Source: Erwinia sorbitola
GTDB taxonomy: Bacteria; Pseudomonadota; Gammaproteobacteria; Enterobacterales; Enterobacteriaceae
Assembly (NCBI RefSeq): GCF_009738185.1
Contig: NZ_CP046509.1
Span: 3,165,501-3,229,500, forward strand
Direction: 5' to 3'
Length of the DNA: 64,000 nt
Made by a program: the position numbers and the translations under genes. The notes beneath the pieces are model-generated. The model was not told the DNA's origin and searched no databases. It saw only the letters and a program-made list of their open reading frames with translations. Positions 41,954 through 51,280 of this stretch are shown here, piece by piece; the stretch's first letter is position 1; each line of letters begins with the position of its first letter.

Positions 41954-42724
41954 TTATAACGGTGCAAATCCATACTGTTTAAATACAGCGGCAGCTTCCG
42001 GCCCTTTCAGATAGTTATAAAAGGCTTTTACGCTGGCGTTGTTGTGATCTTTAACGATAGCCAGCGGATACTCCACTGGTTTATGGCTCTCTTTCGGGAA
42101 AATACCCACCACCGTCACTTTTTTACTGGCAACGGCGTCGGAACCGTACACAATGCCGTATGGCGTTTCGTCTCGCTCTACCAGCGCCAGCGCGGCGCGT
42201 ACGCTATTACTGCGTGCCATCACCGGGGAAAGTTGCTCCCATGCACCGAGATTCTGCAACGCTTCTTTAGCATAAATCCCCGCCGGAACATGATCCGGAT
42301 CGCCAACCGCCAGACGCTGGCCTTTGAGCAGGCTTTTCCAGTCGGTATTTTTATTGATACTGACTGCCTGTGGCTTACTGGCCGCTGGCGCCACCAGCAC
42401 CAGATCGTTACCCAAAAGGGTAACACGGCTGCCGCTGTCGATGGTGTTCTTGTCGCTGGCGTAATCCATCCATTGCTGATCGGCAGAGATAAACAGATCT
42501 GCCGGTGCCCCCTGCTCAATCTGACGTGCCAGCGTAGATGAGGAGGCAAATGAAGAGACAATCTTCACCTCTTTGCCCTTCTCATACTGGCTGGCAATAT
42601 CCTGCAACGCATTGGTCAGGGAGGCCGCAGCGAACACAGTAATATTCTCTGCACCAACAGCCGGACCAGTCACGCTCAGGCTAACGGCCGCTGCTGCCAG
42701 CCAGTGATTCCATTTTACAGACAT
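41954..42724 (-). CDS. modA: Molybdate-binding periplasmic protein ModA
   Basis: A 256-aa periplasmic binding protein (E. coli 257). The signal peptide MSVKWNHWLAAAAVSLSVTG ends near AVGA. ENITVFAAASLTNALQDIASQYE, VSSFASSSTLARQIEQGAPADLFISAD and YGSDAVASKK supply the oxyanion-binding Ser/Ala/Tyr contacts. ATG 42724 has GGAGAGATAAG upstream. The open frame extends 71 codons further back, across the ModE operator and the acrZ tail, and is not coding there. Confidence 0.95.
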   Translation of the reverse strand: MSVKWNHWLAAAAVSLSVTGPAVGAENITVFAAASLTNALQDIASQYEKGKEVKIVSSFASSSTLARQIEQGAPADLFISADQQWMDYASDKNTIDSGSRVTLLGNDLVLVAPAASKPQAVSINKNTDWKSLLKGQRLAVGDPDHVPAGIYAKEALQNLGAWEQLSPVMARSNSVRAALALVERDETPYGIVYGSDAVASKKVTVVGIFPKESHKPVEYPLAIVKDHNNASVKAFYNYLKGPEAAAVFKQYGFAPL

Positions 42725-42744
42725 GCTTATCTCTCCAGTGGGTT

Positions 42745-42786
42745 CGTTATGTACTGAATAATATAACGATACACTGGGAGCTGTAA
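42745..42786 (-). promoter_or_regulatory. modABC promoter with overlapping ModE operator
   Basis: On the minus strand, TTACAG (-35), 17 nt, TATTAT (-10) lie at 42786-42758. The ModE site occupies 42745-42768: CGTTATATT, six bases, TACATAACG. It matches the E. coli modA operator halves (CGTTATATT...TACATAACG, from memory) and covers the -10, which fits repression by molybdate-ModE. Confidence 0.88.
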
Positions 42787-42837
42787 CCGTAATTATCGGC
42801 ATTAGCGGAGGGAAGTTTAGGCAATGGCAGAAACGAA

Positions 42838-42865
42838 GATGCCCGGTATAACGTAACCGGGCATC
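42838..42865 (-). terminator. acrZ terminator
   Basis: GATGCCCGGT and ACCGGGCATC form a perfect ten-pair stem with an eight-base loop, followed on the minus strand by TTCGTTTC. It starts 23 bp after the acrZ stop and separates acrZ from the mod promoter. Confidence 0.65.
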
Positions 42866-42887
42866 CTGAAAGGCATGAAGGTGAGAT

Positions 42888-43052
42888 TTACTGGCTGATA
42901 CGATTTTTCTTCGCGGGCTGGTCATCATTGTGACCAAATTTGGAAATAACGTTAAATACTTCGCCCAGGCCCCAGATCAGCCCGAGAATAATCGCCATAA
43001 CGACCGGTACCATAAGAATGGCTTCGACCAGGGCCAACAGTAACTCCAGCAT
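42888..43052 (-). CDS. acrZ: AcrZ, small membrane subunit of the AcrAB-TolC efflux pump
   Basis: A 54-aa single-helix membrane protein: MLELLLALVEAILMVPVVMA, then IILGLIWGLGEVFNVISKFG and a polar tail ending RISQ. It aligns with E. coli AcrZ (49 aa; [28 protein letters not shown]), which binds AcrB and tunes export of some antibiotics. The position between modE and modA, with the same divergent layout as E. coli, supports orthology. The tail is a few residues longer. AGGTTCC lies before the ATG; the RBS is modest. Confidence 0.92.
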   Translation of the reverse strand: MLELLLALVEAILMVPVVMAIILGLIWGLGEVFNVISKFGHNDDQPAKKNRISQ

Positions 43053-43198
43053 AGGAACCTCATCTTACTCACATAAAAAAACCATTGTAGCGATAGATGC
43101 TCAGAAAGCACTGACCTTTTGTGCCTTAGTGCGCAATTTATTCTCCGTGCACTGATAGAATCAGCGCATAACATTTTTTTCCCCGTTCCGGAGTTCCT

Positions 43199-43978
43199 AT
43201 GCAGGCCGATATTTCCCTGATCCTGAAGCTGCAACAGCGGCTGTTTGCCGACCCACGCCGCATTGAACTGCTGCGTCAGGTGAAAGAGAGTGGATCGATT
43301 AGCCAGGGCGCAAAACTGGCGGGTATCAGCTACAAAAGCGCCTGGGATGCGATTAACGAGATGAACCAGCTGGCAGATCGTACGCTGGTAGAGCGAGCCA
43401 CCGGAGGTAAAGGCGGCGGCGGTGCGCTGGTGACCTCTTACGGCGAACGCCTGATACAGCTGTATGAGCTGCTGGAGCAGATTCAGCAAAAAGCATTCGA
43501 TGTGCTGCAGGATGATGCACCTCTCGGCAGTCTGTTAGGGGCTATCGCACGTTTTTCACTGCAAACCAGCGCACGAAATCAGCTGTATGGCACGATTGTT
43601 ACCCGCGATGACCGCCCGGTGCAGCAGCACGTTATGGTGCAGCTGGCCGATGGTCAGACTCAAATCAAGGTAGCATTGACGGAAGTGAGCGCTAACCGCC
43701 TGCAGCTGACCAGTGGTAAAGAGGTGCTGGTGCTGATTAAAGCGCCGTGGATTGACATCACCAGCGGCAGCGCGTATTCCGATAATCAGCTGCCTGGCAC
43801 TATCAGCCAGATTGAACAGGGCGACAGCCACAGCGAAGTGCTGATTTCCGTTGGCGGCGGCGAAACCCTGTGTGCTACCGTTGATAATCAACATATTGTG
43901 CAGCAAAAACTCCAGCCGGGCACGGCAGTGACCGCCTGTTTCAATGCCGATCGCGTCATCATTGCCACGCTGCTCTGA
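43199..43978 (+). CDS. modE: Molybdate-responsive transcriptional regulator ModE
   Basis: A 259-aa dimeric regulator (E. coli 262). The N-terminal winged helix reads LLRQVKESGSISQGAKLAGISYKSAWDAINEMNQLADRTLVERATGGKGGGGA. Two C-terminal Mop/TOBE domains (SARNQLYGTIVTRDDRPVQQHVMVQL and a second GTISQIEQGDSHSEVLI) bind molybdate. Predicted targets in this window are the modA and moaA operators. It is divergent from acrZ; modF follows 19 bp downstream. Confidence 0.95.
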   Translation: MQADISLILKLQQRLFADPRRIELLRQVKESGSISQGAKLAGISYKSAWDAINEMNQLADRTLVERATGGKGGGGALVTSYGERLIQLYELLEQIQQKAFDVLQDDAPLGSLLGAIARFSLQTSARNQLYGTIVTRDDRPVQQHVMVQLADGQTQIKVALTEVSANRLQLTSGKEVLVLIKAPWIDITSGSAYSDNQLPGTISQIEQGDSHSEVLISVGGGETLCATVDNQHIVQQKLQPGTAVTACFNADRVIIATLL

Positions 43979-43997
43979 ACATGAAATGGAAATGATA

Positions 43998-45473
43998 ATG
44001 TCAACATTACTGCAAATTACCCAGGGCATTTTTCGCCTGAGCGATACCCGCACGCTTAATCTGCATGACCTGACCCTGACCTCCGGTGAAAGCTGGGCGT
44101 TTGTGGGAGCTAACGGCAGCGGTAAATCCTCACTGGCCCGCGCACTCTCAGGCGAACTTCCGCCGTCCAGAGGTAGCGTCAACAGCCAGTTTCAGCGCAC
44201 TACCCGCCTGTCACTGGAGCAGCTGCAAAAACTGGTGGCAGAGGAATGGCAGCGTAATAATACCGACCTGCTCAGTGCCGATGAAGATGATACCGGCCTC
44301 ACTGCGGGTGAAATCATTCAGGAAGCAGTGCGCGATACCGTTCGCTGCCAGCAGCTGGCCGCACAGTTTGGTATTGAGCACCTGCTGTCCCGCCGCTTTA
44401 AATATCTCTCTACCGGGGAAACCCGCAAAACGCTGCTCTGCCAGGCACTGATGGCACAGCCGGATCTGCTGATCCTTGATGAGCCTTTTGACGGGCTGGA
44501 TGTGGCCTCGCGCGCTAATCTCGCCAGCGTGCTCGGCGGCCTGCAACGGCAGGGTTTAACTCTGGTGCTGGTGCTGAACCGCTTTGATGATATTCCTGAT
44601 TTTATCGATCGGGTGGGTGTGCTGGCAGAATGTACCCTGACTCACACCGGAGAGCGCAAGGCCATCCTTGCTGAAGCGCTGGTAGCGCAGCTGGCTCACA
44701 GCGAACAGCTGGCGGGTATGACGCTGCCGGAAGCCGATGATATCAATGCGATTCCCGCGCTGGCGGATAATGCTCCGCTGATTACGCTGCGCGACGGCTT
44801 GGTGTCATACAACGATCGGCCGATCCTGCATCATCTTAGCTGGCAGGTGGAGCGCGGTCAGCACTGGCAGATTACCGGCCCTAACGGCGCGGGGAAATCA
44901 ACGCTGCTTAGTCTGGTCACCGGCGACCACCCTCAGGGGTATAGCAACGACCTGACGCTGTTTGGCCGCCGCCGTGGCAGCGGAGAAACCATCTGGGATA
45001 TTAAACAACATATTGGCTATGTCAGCAGCAGCCTGCACCTCGACTACCGGGTCAGCAGCAGCGTACGTAACGTCGTGATCTCCGGCTATTTCGATTCTAT
45101 TGGGATTTATCAGGCGGTATCCGATCGTCAGCAGGCGCTGGCAAAACAGTGGCTGGCGCTGCTGGGGATGAGCGGTGCCGTGGCCGACTCTCCGTTTCAC
45201 GATCTCTCCTGGGGCCAGCAGCGACTGGTGCTGATCGCCCGTGCGCTGGTTAAACATCCGGCACTGCTGATCCTTGATGAACCGCTGCAGGGGCTGGATC
45301 CGATCAACCGCCTGCTGGTGCGCCGCTTTATTGATGTACTGATTGGGGAAGGACGTACCCAGCTGCTGTTTGTATCGCACCACGCGGAAGATGCTCCACA
45401 GTGCATTACCCATCGCCTGAGTTTTGTCCCTGAAGGTGACGGCTATGGCTACCAGCAGGAAGCTCTTCACTAA
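43998..45473 (+). CDS. modF: ModF, duplicated ABC ATPase linked to molybdate metabolism
   Basis: A 491-aa soluble protein with two ABC cassettes (E. coli 490). Cassette 1 has GANGSGKSSLARAL and LSTGETRKTLLCQALMAQPDLLILDEPFDGLD. Cassette 2 has GPNGAGKSTLLSLVTGDHPQGYSNDLTLFGRRRGSGE and LSWGQQRLVLIARALVKHPALLILDEPLQGLD. No permease is linked, and the role of ModF is unknown. The ATG at 43998 is chosen because similarity begins at STLLQITQG. It is probably co-transcribed with modE. Confidence 0.92.
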   Translation: MSTLLQITQGIFRLSDTRTLNLHDLTLTSGESWAFVGANGSGKSSLARALSGELPPSRGSVNSQFQRTTRLSLEQLQKLVAEEWQRNNTDLLSADEDDTGLTAGEIIQEAVRDTVRCQQLAAQFGIEHLLSRRFKYLSTGETRKTLLCQALMAQPDLLILDEPFDGLDVASRANLASVLGGLQRQGLTLVLVLNRFDDIPDFIDRVGVLAECTLTHTGERKAILAEALVAQLAHSEQLAGMTLPEADDINAIPALADNAPLITLRDGLVSYNDRPILHHLSWQVERGQHWQITGPNGAGKSTLLSLVTGDHPQGYSNDLTLFGRRRGSGETIWDIKQHIGYVSSSLHLDYRVSSSVRNVVISGYFDSIGIYQAVSDRQQALAKQWLALLGMSGAVADSPFHDLSWGQQRLVLIARALVKHPALLILDEPLQGLDPINRLLVRRFIDVLIGEGRTQLLFVSHHAEDAPQCITHRLSFVPEGDGYGYQQEALH

Positions 45474-45548
45474 AGGGCTGCCAATATTGACGGAGGCCAT
45501 CTGCAAAGGTGGCCCCTGAGTTAGCGTCAGGCGGCTGTTTGCCCTTAA

Positions 45549-45564
45549 GTGTAAGCGCTACCAT
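45549..45564 (+). promoter_or_regulatory. Upstream GalR/GalS operator
   Basis: GTGTAAGCGCTACCAT fits the GalR/GalS 16-mer GTGNAANCGNTNNCAN. It is 88 bp upstream of the second operator. In E. coli the second operator is internal to galE, which is missing here; this site could provide the looping partner. Confidence 0.65.
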
Positions 45565-45636
45565 TATTTCCCCCTTCCTGCCCGCCCCATATGTTTAACC
45601 TCGCTACTTTTATTGACACTTCGGAATATTCAGCTT

Positions 45637-45705
45637 GTGTAAACGATTCCATTTATACAGACTTGATCACGCTTTCCGCATCAACATTGTGCTATTTTTC
45701 TCTGT
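45637..45705 (+). promoter_or_regulatory. gal promoter with GalR operator and CRP-like site
   Basis: GTGTAAACGATTCCAT (45637-45652) differs at one base from E. coli galOE. Downstream, CTTGATCACGCTTTCCGCATC and TTGTGCTATTTTT align in order with the E. coli CRP site and extended -10 of galP1 (CATGTCACACTTTTCGCATC, TTATGCTATGG, from memory). The region therefore keeps the E. coli gal promoter layout although galE is absent. galT starts at 45744. Confidence 0.8.
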
Positions 45706-45743
45706 AGTTCAAAAATGCATAACACAGGTTATCAGGACTCAAC

Positions 45744-46796
45744 ATGCAGAAATTTAATCCGGTCGATCACCCTCATCGCCGTTATAACCCGCTGTCCGAT
45801 CAGTGGATTTTAGTTTCCCCTCACCGTGCCAAACGACCGTGGCAGGGTGCGCAGGAAACACCGTCGCAGGAAAAACTGCCTGCACACGACCCCGACTGTT
45901 TCCTCTGCCCGGGGAATACCCGTGTTACCGGGGATAAAAATCCTGAATACACCAGCACTTACGTTTTTACTAACGACTTTGCTGCGCTGATGACGGATAC
46001 CCCGGATGCGCCTGAAAGCGACGATATTCTGATGCGCTGCGGTAGCGCTCGTGGCACCAGCCGGGTGATCTGTTTTTCTCCGGATCACAGTAAAACCCTG
46101 CCAGAGCTATCACTGGATGGTCTGGTCGATGTGGTGAAAACCTGGCAGGAGCAGACGTCAGATCTCGGTCAGCACTATCCCTGGGTGCAGGTCTTCGAGA
46201 ACAAGGGCGCGGCAATGGGCTGCTCCAACCCGCATCCGCACGGACAGATCTGGGCTAACAGCTTCCTGCCGAATGAAGCAAAGCGCGAAGACGATCTGCA
46301 ACGAGCTTATTTTGCGAAACACGCTTCACCGATGCTGGTTGACTACACCGCACGTGAGCTGCACGACGGCAGCCGTACTGTGGTGGAAACCGAGCACTGG
46401 CTCGCCGTGGTGCCCTGGTGGGCTGCCTGGCCGTTTGAAACGCTGCTGCTGCCAAAAGCCCACGTTAAGCGTCTGCCCGATCTGAGTGACGCACAGCGCA
46501 CCGATCTGGCGCTGGCGCTGAAGAAGCTCACCAGTCGCTATGACAATTTGTTCCAGTGCTCCTTCCCATACTCCATGGGCTGGCACGGCGCGCCATTCAA
46601 TGACGATGCCAACGACCACTGGCAGCTGCATGCACATTTCTATCCACCGCTGCTGCGTTCAGCGACGGTGCGTAAATTTATGGTCGGCTATGAAATGCTG
46701 GCTGAAACCCAACGCGACTTAACGGCCGAGCAGGCAGCAGAGCGTCTGCGCGCCGTCAGCGATATTCATTTCCGTGAAACCGGAGCACAACCATGA
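45744..46796 (+). CDS. galT: Galactose-1-phosphate uridylyltransferase GalT
   Basis: A 350-aa enzyme of the Leloir pathway that swaps UMP between UDP-glucose and galactose-1-P. HPHRRYNPLSDQWILVSPHRAKRPWQG opens the protein; CFLCPGN and later Cys/His ligands bind metal. The nucleophile motif is NPHPHGQIWA, and HLH-type LHAHFYPPLLRS follows. First gene of the operon here (in E. coli galE precedes it). The stop overlaps galK by four bases. Confidence 0.96.
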   Translation: MQKFNPVDHPHRRYNPLSDQWILVSPHRAKRPWQGAQETPSQEKLPAHDPDCFLCPGNTRVTGDKNPEYTSTYVFTNDFAALMTDTPDAPESDDILMRCGSARGTSRVICFSPDHSKTLPELSLDGLVDVVKTWQEQTSDLGQHYPWVQVFENKGAAMGCSNPHPHGQIWANSFLPNEAKREDDLQRAYFAKHASPMLVDYTARELHDGSRTVVETEHWLAVVPWWAAWPFETLLLPKAHVKRLPDLSDAQRTDLALALKKLTSRYDNLFQCSFPYSMGWHGAPFNDDANDHWQLHAHFYPPLLRSATVRKFMVGYEMLAETQRDLTAEQAAERLRAVSDIHFRETGAQP

Positions 46797-47941
46797 GTTT
46801 ACAGACCGCTACCCAACAGATTTTTAATACTGCCTTCGGCTACGCCCCAACCCATACGCTTCAGGCTCCGGGCCGCGTAAATCTGATCGGTGAACACACC
46901 GACTATAACGACGGTTTTGTACTGCCCTGCGCCATTGACTATCAGACGGTGATCGCCTGCGCAAAACGCAGTGACCGTCAGGTACGGGTTATTGCCGCCG
47001 ACTATGACAATCAGCAGGATATCTTCTCGCTGGATGAAGAGATTGTCAGCCATCCCGATCAGATGTGGTCTAACTATGTGCGCGGCGTGGTGAAACATCT
47101 GCTGAAGCGTGCGCCAGGCTTTGCCGGTGCGGATCTGGTGATCAGCGGCAACGTGCCGCAGGGTGCCGGGTTGAGCTCTTCGGCGTCGCTGGAAGTGGCG
47201 GTAGGTACCGTGTTCAAGCACCTGTACCAGCTGCCGCTGGATGGTGCCGCGATTGCGGTCAACGGTCAGGAAGCAGAGAACCAGTTTGTCGGCTGTAACT
47301 GCGGCATTATGGATCAGCTGATTTCAGCGCTGGGTGAGAAAGATCACGCCATGCTGCTCGACTGCCGCACTCTTGGTACGCGTCCGGTGCCGATGCCGGC
47401 CGATATCGCCGTGGTCATTATCAACTCCAACTTCCGCCGCAGTCTGGTGGGCAGCGAATACAATACGCGCCGTCAGCAGTGTGAAGCCGGAGCGCAGTTC
47501 TTCGGAAAAACGTCGCTGCGTGATGTGGAACTGAGTCAGTTTACCGCGCAGCAGGATGCACTTGATCCGCTGGTAGCGAAGCGTGTGCGCCACGTGTTGA
47601 CGGAAAATGCACGTACGCTGGAGGCCGCTGATGTACTGGCCCGTGGCGATCTGGCACGCATGGCCGTACTGATGGCCGAGTCGCACGCCTCAATGCGTGA
47701 CGATTTTGAAATTACCGTACCGCCTATCGATCAGCTGGTTGAAATTGTTAAAGCTACTCTCGGCGAGCGTGGCGGCGTGCGGATGACCGGCGGCGGCTTT
47801 GGCGGCTGCATCGTCGCGCTGATGCCGTTTGAACTGGTTGATGAAGTGAAAGCAGCTGTCGCAGAACAATATGAGGCGCAGTCCGGTATTAAAGAGACTT
47901 TCTACGTCTGTAAAGCCTCAGCGGGAGCGGGCGTATGCTAA
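46793..47941 (+). CDS. galK: Galactokinase GalK
   Basis: A 382-aa GHMP kinase that phosphorylates galactose at C1 (E. coli 382). The galactokinase signature is GRVNLIGEHTDYNDGFVLPCAI, the ATP loop is GNVPQGAGLSSSASLEVAV, and GGGFGGCIVALMP is motif 3. It overlaps galT by four bases and galM by seven. Confidence 0.97.
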   Translation: MSLQTATQQIFNTAFGYAPTHTLQAPGRVNLIGEHTDYNDGFVLPCAIDYQTVIACAKRSDRQVRVIAADYDNQQDIFSLDEEIVSHPDQMWSNYVRGVVKHLLKRAPGFAGADLVISGNVPQGAGLSSSASLEVAVGTVFKHLYQLPLDGAAIAVNGQEAENQFVGCNCGIMDQLISALGEKDHAMLLDCRTLGTRPVPMPADIAVVIINSNFRRSLVGSEYNTRRQQCEAGAQFFGKTSLRDVELSQFTAQQDALDPLVAKRVRHVLTENARTLEAADVLARGDLARMAVLMAESHASMRDDFEITVPPIDQLVEIVKATLGERGGVRMTGGGFGGCIVALMPFELVDEVKAAVAEQYEAQSGIKETFYVCKASAGAGVC

Positions 47942-48966
47942 AACCTGACTCACACGCGCCAGACGGGCAGCCCTGGCGCATCACCACCCTGCGCAATAAA
48001 AACGGCATGGTGGTCACTTTTATGGACTGGGGCGCGACCTGGCTCTCTGCTCGCGTACCAATGGGCGATGGTCATGTGCGTGAGGCGCTGCTCGGCTGCG
48101 CCACACCTTCCGACTACCTGCAACAGAGCGCCTACTTAGGTGCAACGGTTGGCCGCTACGCCAACCGCATTGCTCAGGCACAGCTACAACGCGATGGTCA
48201 GTCTGTTACTCTCAGCGCCAACCAGGGGAAACATCAGCTACACGGTGGCCCTGATGGCTTCAACAGTCGCCGCTGGCAGATTGTCAGCCAAAGCGACAGT
48301 GAAGTGGAGTATCGCCTGAACTCTCCCGATGGCGACCAGGGGTTCCCGGGCGCACTACAGGTGACGCTGCGCTACCATCTTGACGACAGCAATACGCTGT
48401 CGATCAGCTATGACGCCACTGTGGATAAAGCCTGTCCGGTGAATCTGACCAACCATGCTTATTTTAATCTGGATGCAGAACATGGCGATGCGCGTGAGCA
48501 TCACCTGCTGCTGAACGCCGACCACTATCTGCCGGTAGACAGCGAAGGCATCCCCAATGCCCCGTTAAAAGCAGTCGATGGCACCAGCTTTGATTTCCGC
48601 CAGGCGAAATCCATCATGCAGGATTTTATGCAGGACGACGATCAGCGGGTGGTAAAAGGTTACGACCACGCGTTTCTGTTAAACAGCGGAGCAGAACAAC
48701 CGGCAGCAACCCTGTGGTCTGCTGATGGCAAATTGCAGCTAAATGTGTTTACCAGCGCACCGGCATTACAGCTTTATAGCGGGAATTATCTGGAAGGCAC
48801 CCCGGCACGTGAACAAGGGGTCTATACTGCTTTCCAGGGCATTGCGCTGGAGAGCGAGTTTTTACCCGACTCGCCGAATCATCCTGAATGGCCTCAGCCC
48901 GACTGCTGGCTGCAACCAGGTGAATCGTATCAGTCGATAACTCGTTACCAACTGACTCCGGTTTGA
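47935..48966 (+). CDS. galM: Aldose 1-epimerase (galactose mutarotase) GalM
   Basis: A 343-aa mutarotase that interconverts alpha- and beta-galactose (E. coli 346). GATVGRYANRIAQAQ, HQLHGGPDGFNSRRW, VNLTNHAYFNLD with the catalytic His, GYDHAFLLN and GIALESEFLPDSPNHPEWP with the catalytic Glu are present. Last gene of galTKM. No clear terminator is seen before gpmA (156-bp gap). Confidence 0.95.
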   Translation: MLKPDSHAPDGQPWRITTLRNKNGMVVTFMDWGATWLSARVPMGDGHVREALLGCATPSDYLQQSAYLGATVGRYANRIAQAQLQRDGQSVTLSANQGKHQLHGGPDGFNSRRWQIVSQSDSEVEYRLNSPDGDQGFPGALQVTLRYHLDDSNTLSISYDATVDKACPVNLTNHAYFNLDAEHGDAREHHLLLNADHYLPVDSEGIPNAPLKAVDGTSFDFRQAKSIMQDFMQDDDQRVVKGYDHAFLLNSGAEQPAATLWSADGKLQLNVFTSAPALQLYSGNYLEGTPAREQGVYTAFQGIALESEFLPDSPNHPEWPQPDCWLQPGESYQSITRYQLTPV

Positions 48967-49122
48967 TAAAGCGCATGAAAATCGCGCATCGCGAGCGTTA
49001 CGGACTTACGCGCTGCGCAGAATTCAGCTATGGTAATGCACATTAAAATTGCCGTGTGGTTGTTTCCGGCAGTTTCCAGTCACCATTATCATAGAAACGT
49101 AAAGTTATTAAGGAGTTAAGCT

Positions 49123-49875
49123 ATGGCTGTAACTAAGCTGGTTCTGGTACGTCACGGCGAAAGCCAGTGGAACAATGAAAACCGTTTCACCGGTTGGTAT
49201 GACGTTGATCTGTCAGACAAAGGCCGCACCGAGGCGAAAGCCGCCGGTCAGCTGCTGAAGAAAGAAGGCTTCACCTTCGATTTCGCTTACACTTCTGTGC
49301 TGAAACGTGCCATCCACACTCTGTGGAACATCCTGGATGAAGTGGATCAGGTGTGGCTGCCGGTTGAAAAAACCTGGCGCCTGAACGAACGTCACTACGG
49401 TGCGTTGCAGGGTCTGGATAAAGCTGAAACCGCACAAAAATACGGTGACGAGCAGGTTAAGCAGTGGCGTCGCGGTTTTGCCGTTACCCCACCAGAGCTG
49501 GATCGTGCTGATGAGCGCTTCCCTGGCCACGACCCACGCTATGCGTCACTGACCGCTGAACAGCTGCCAACCACCGAAAGCCTGGCGCTGACCATCGATC
49601 GTGTGCTGCCTTACTGGAACGAAACCATTCTGCCACGCATGAAAAGCGGCGAGAAAGTGATCATCGCTGCACACGGTAACTCACTGCGTGCACTGGTGAA
49701 ATACCTGGACAACATGAGTGAAGAAGAGATCCTCGAACTGAACATCCCAACCGGCGTGCCGCTGGTATATGAGTTCGATGAAAACTTCAAACCAATCAAA
49801 CACTACTATCTGGGTGATGCCGACGAGATTGCTGCGAAAGCCGCTGCCGTTGCTAACCAGGGCAAAGCGAAGTAA
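49123..49875 (+). CDS. gpmA: 2,3-bisphosphoglycerate-dependent phosphoglycerate mutase GpmA
   Basis: A 250-aa glycolytic enzyme identical in length to E. coli GpmA. The phosphohistidine motif is LVLVRHGESQWNNENRFTGWYDVDLSDKGRTEA, and the second catalytic His is in IIAAHGNSLRALVKYL. NERHYGALQGLDK is also conserved. AAGGAG precedes the ATG by seven bases. Codon choice looks highly optimised (CTG, CGT, GGT), consistent with strong expression. Confidence 0.97.
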   Translation: MAVTKLVLVRHGESQWNNENRFTGWYDVDLSDKGRTEAKAAGQLLKKEGFTFDFAYTSVLKRAIHTLWNILDEVDQVWLPVEKTWRLNERHYGALQGLDKAETAQKYGDEQVKQWRRGFAVTPPELDRADERFPGHDPRYASLTAEQLPTTESLALTIDRVLPYWNETILPRMKSGEKVIIAAHGNSLRALVKYLDNMSEEEILELNIPTGVPLVYEFDENFKPIKHYYLGDADEIAAKAAAVANQGKAK

Positions 49876-49888
49876 GTTTTTCGCTGAT

Positions 49889-49917
49889 AAAAAAACCCGC
49901 CATCAGGCGGGTTTTTT
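49889..49917. terminator. Bidirectional terminator between gpmA and aroG
   Basis: A tract of As, CCCGCC-ATCA-GGCGGG, then TTTTTT. It is symmetrical, so it can end gpmA (plus) and aroG (minus). Confidence 0.9.
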
Positions 49918-49932
49918 ATGCGCGTTGTGCCA

Positions 49933-50985
49933 TCAGCCGCGACGCGTTTTCACTGCATCAGCCAGCTGGCGCAGCACGGTTTCTGTATCTTCCCAGCCAA
50001 TGCAGGCATCGGTAACACTTTTGCCGTACACCAGTGGTTCACCGCTCTCCAGGCTCTGATTACCTTCTACCAGATGACTTTCGATCATCACCCCGATAAT
50101 GGCACGATCGCCGCCAGCAATCTGCTGCGCCACATCCGCCGAAACGTCCAGCTGCTTTTTATACTGCTTGCTGCTGTTGGCATGGCTGAAGTCGATCATA
50201 ATCTGCGGTTCAAGACCGGCCTTTTCCAACCCGGTTTTCACCGCGCTGACGTGGTGCGCACTGTAATTCGGCTCTTTGCCACCGCGCAGAATAATATGGC
50301 AGTCTTCATTACCGGTAGTCTCAACAATCGCTGAATGGCCATATTTAGTCACCGACAGGAAGCAGTGCGGTGCACTGGCCGCGCCGATAGCGTCAATCGC
50401 CACTTTAATGGTGCCATCGGTACCATTTTTAAAACCTACCGGGCACGAGAGGCCGGAAGAGAGTTCACGGTGCACCTGAGATTCCGTAGTACGCGCACCG
50501 ATAGCGCCCCAACTCATCAGGTCAGCCACATACTGCGGGGTGATCATATCCAGGAACTCACCTGCCGCTGGCAGGCCGCTGTCGTTGATCTCCAGCAGCA
50601 GCTGTCGCGCAATGCGCAGACCGTCGTTAATCTGGAAGCTGCCATCCATATGCGGATCGTTGATCAGCCCTTTCCAGCCCACGGTAGTGCGCGGCTTTTC
50701 AAAATAGACTCGCATCACCACTTCCAGCGAATCTTTCAGCTCATCACGCAGTGTCAGCAGGCGGGAGGCGTACTCTTTAGCCGCCGCTGTATCGTGAATG
50801 GAGCAGGGGCCAATCACCACCAGCAGACGATCGTCCTGCTTTTTAAGAATATGATGAATTGCCTGGCGGGCCTGAGCAACGGTATTGGCCGCTTTGTCCG
50901 TGGCAGGGAATTTTTCAAATAACGCAACTGGAGGTAAAAGTTCTTTTATCTCTTTGATTCTTAAGTCATCGTTCTGATAATTCAT
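49933..50985 (-). CDS. aroG: 3-deoxy-7-phosphoheptulonate synthase AroG
   Basis: A 350-aa class I DAHP synthase that starts the shikimate pathway from PEP and erythrose-4-P; the E. coli AroG isoenzyme (350 aa) is phenylalanine-sensitive. It begins MNYQNDDLRIKEIKELLPPVAL and contains LLVVIGPCSIHD, EKPRTTVGWKGLINDP, GARTTESQVHRELSSGLSCPVGFKNGT and IMIDFSHANSSKQ. ATG 50985 is chosen by family length. Position next to gpmA, as in E. coli, identifies it as aroG and not aroF or aroH. Confidence 0.95.
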   Translation of the reverse strand: MNYQNDDLRIKEIKELLPPVALFEKFPATDKAANTVAQARQAIHHILKKQDDRLLVVIGPCSIHDTAAAKEYASRLLTLRDELKDSLEVVMRVYFEKPRTTVGWKGLINDPHMDGSFQINDGLRIARQLLLEINDSGLPAAGEFLDMITPQYVADLMSWGAIGARTTESQVHRELSSGLSCPVGFKNGTDGTIKVAIDAIGAASAPHCFLSVTKYGHSAIVETTGNEDCHIILRGGKEPNYSAHHVSAVKTGLEKAGLEPQIMIDFSHANSSKQYKKQLDVSADVAQQIAGGDRAIIGVMIESHLVEGNQSLESGEPLVYGKSVTDACIGWEDTETVLRQLADAVKTRRG

Positions 50986-51280
50986 AATATTTCCAGGTAA
51001 TTTTATTGCCGTACTGCACACCAGGCGCATCGCCTTCAATCTATCGCGACTGCCCTGCCCTGTAAATCGTCTTAAGTCAGTAATACGCCGCTCAAATTTG
51101 ATTTCTCCGCGATGCATACTACACTTTTAAACGTTATCTCTTGCATTAAAAGCATTTGTACCACTTACGATTTCTCCCTGACAGGTTTGCAGGATTTTAT
51201 TCTGAACATAATAAAATGCCTTAATTCGTCGAAACGAGTGATTAGGTCAGGCAACATTCAATAATTAACGGAGCATAATG

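Noticed and set aside
51061..51078. TyrR box upstream of aroG (TGTAAATCGTCTTAAGTC)
   Set aside because: Only the first half-site TGTAAA is good; the second arm matches TTTACA poorly, so it is not reported as a site.
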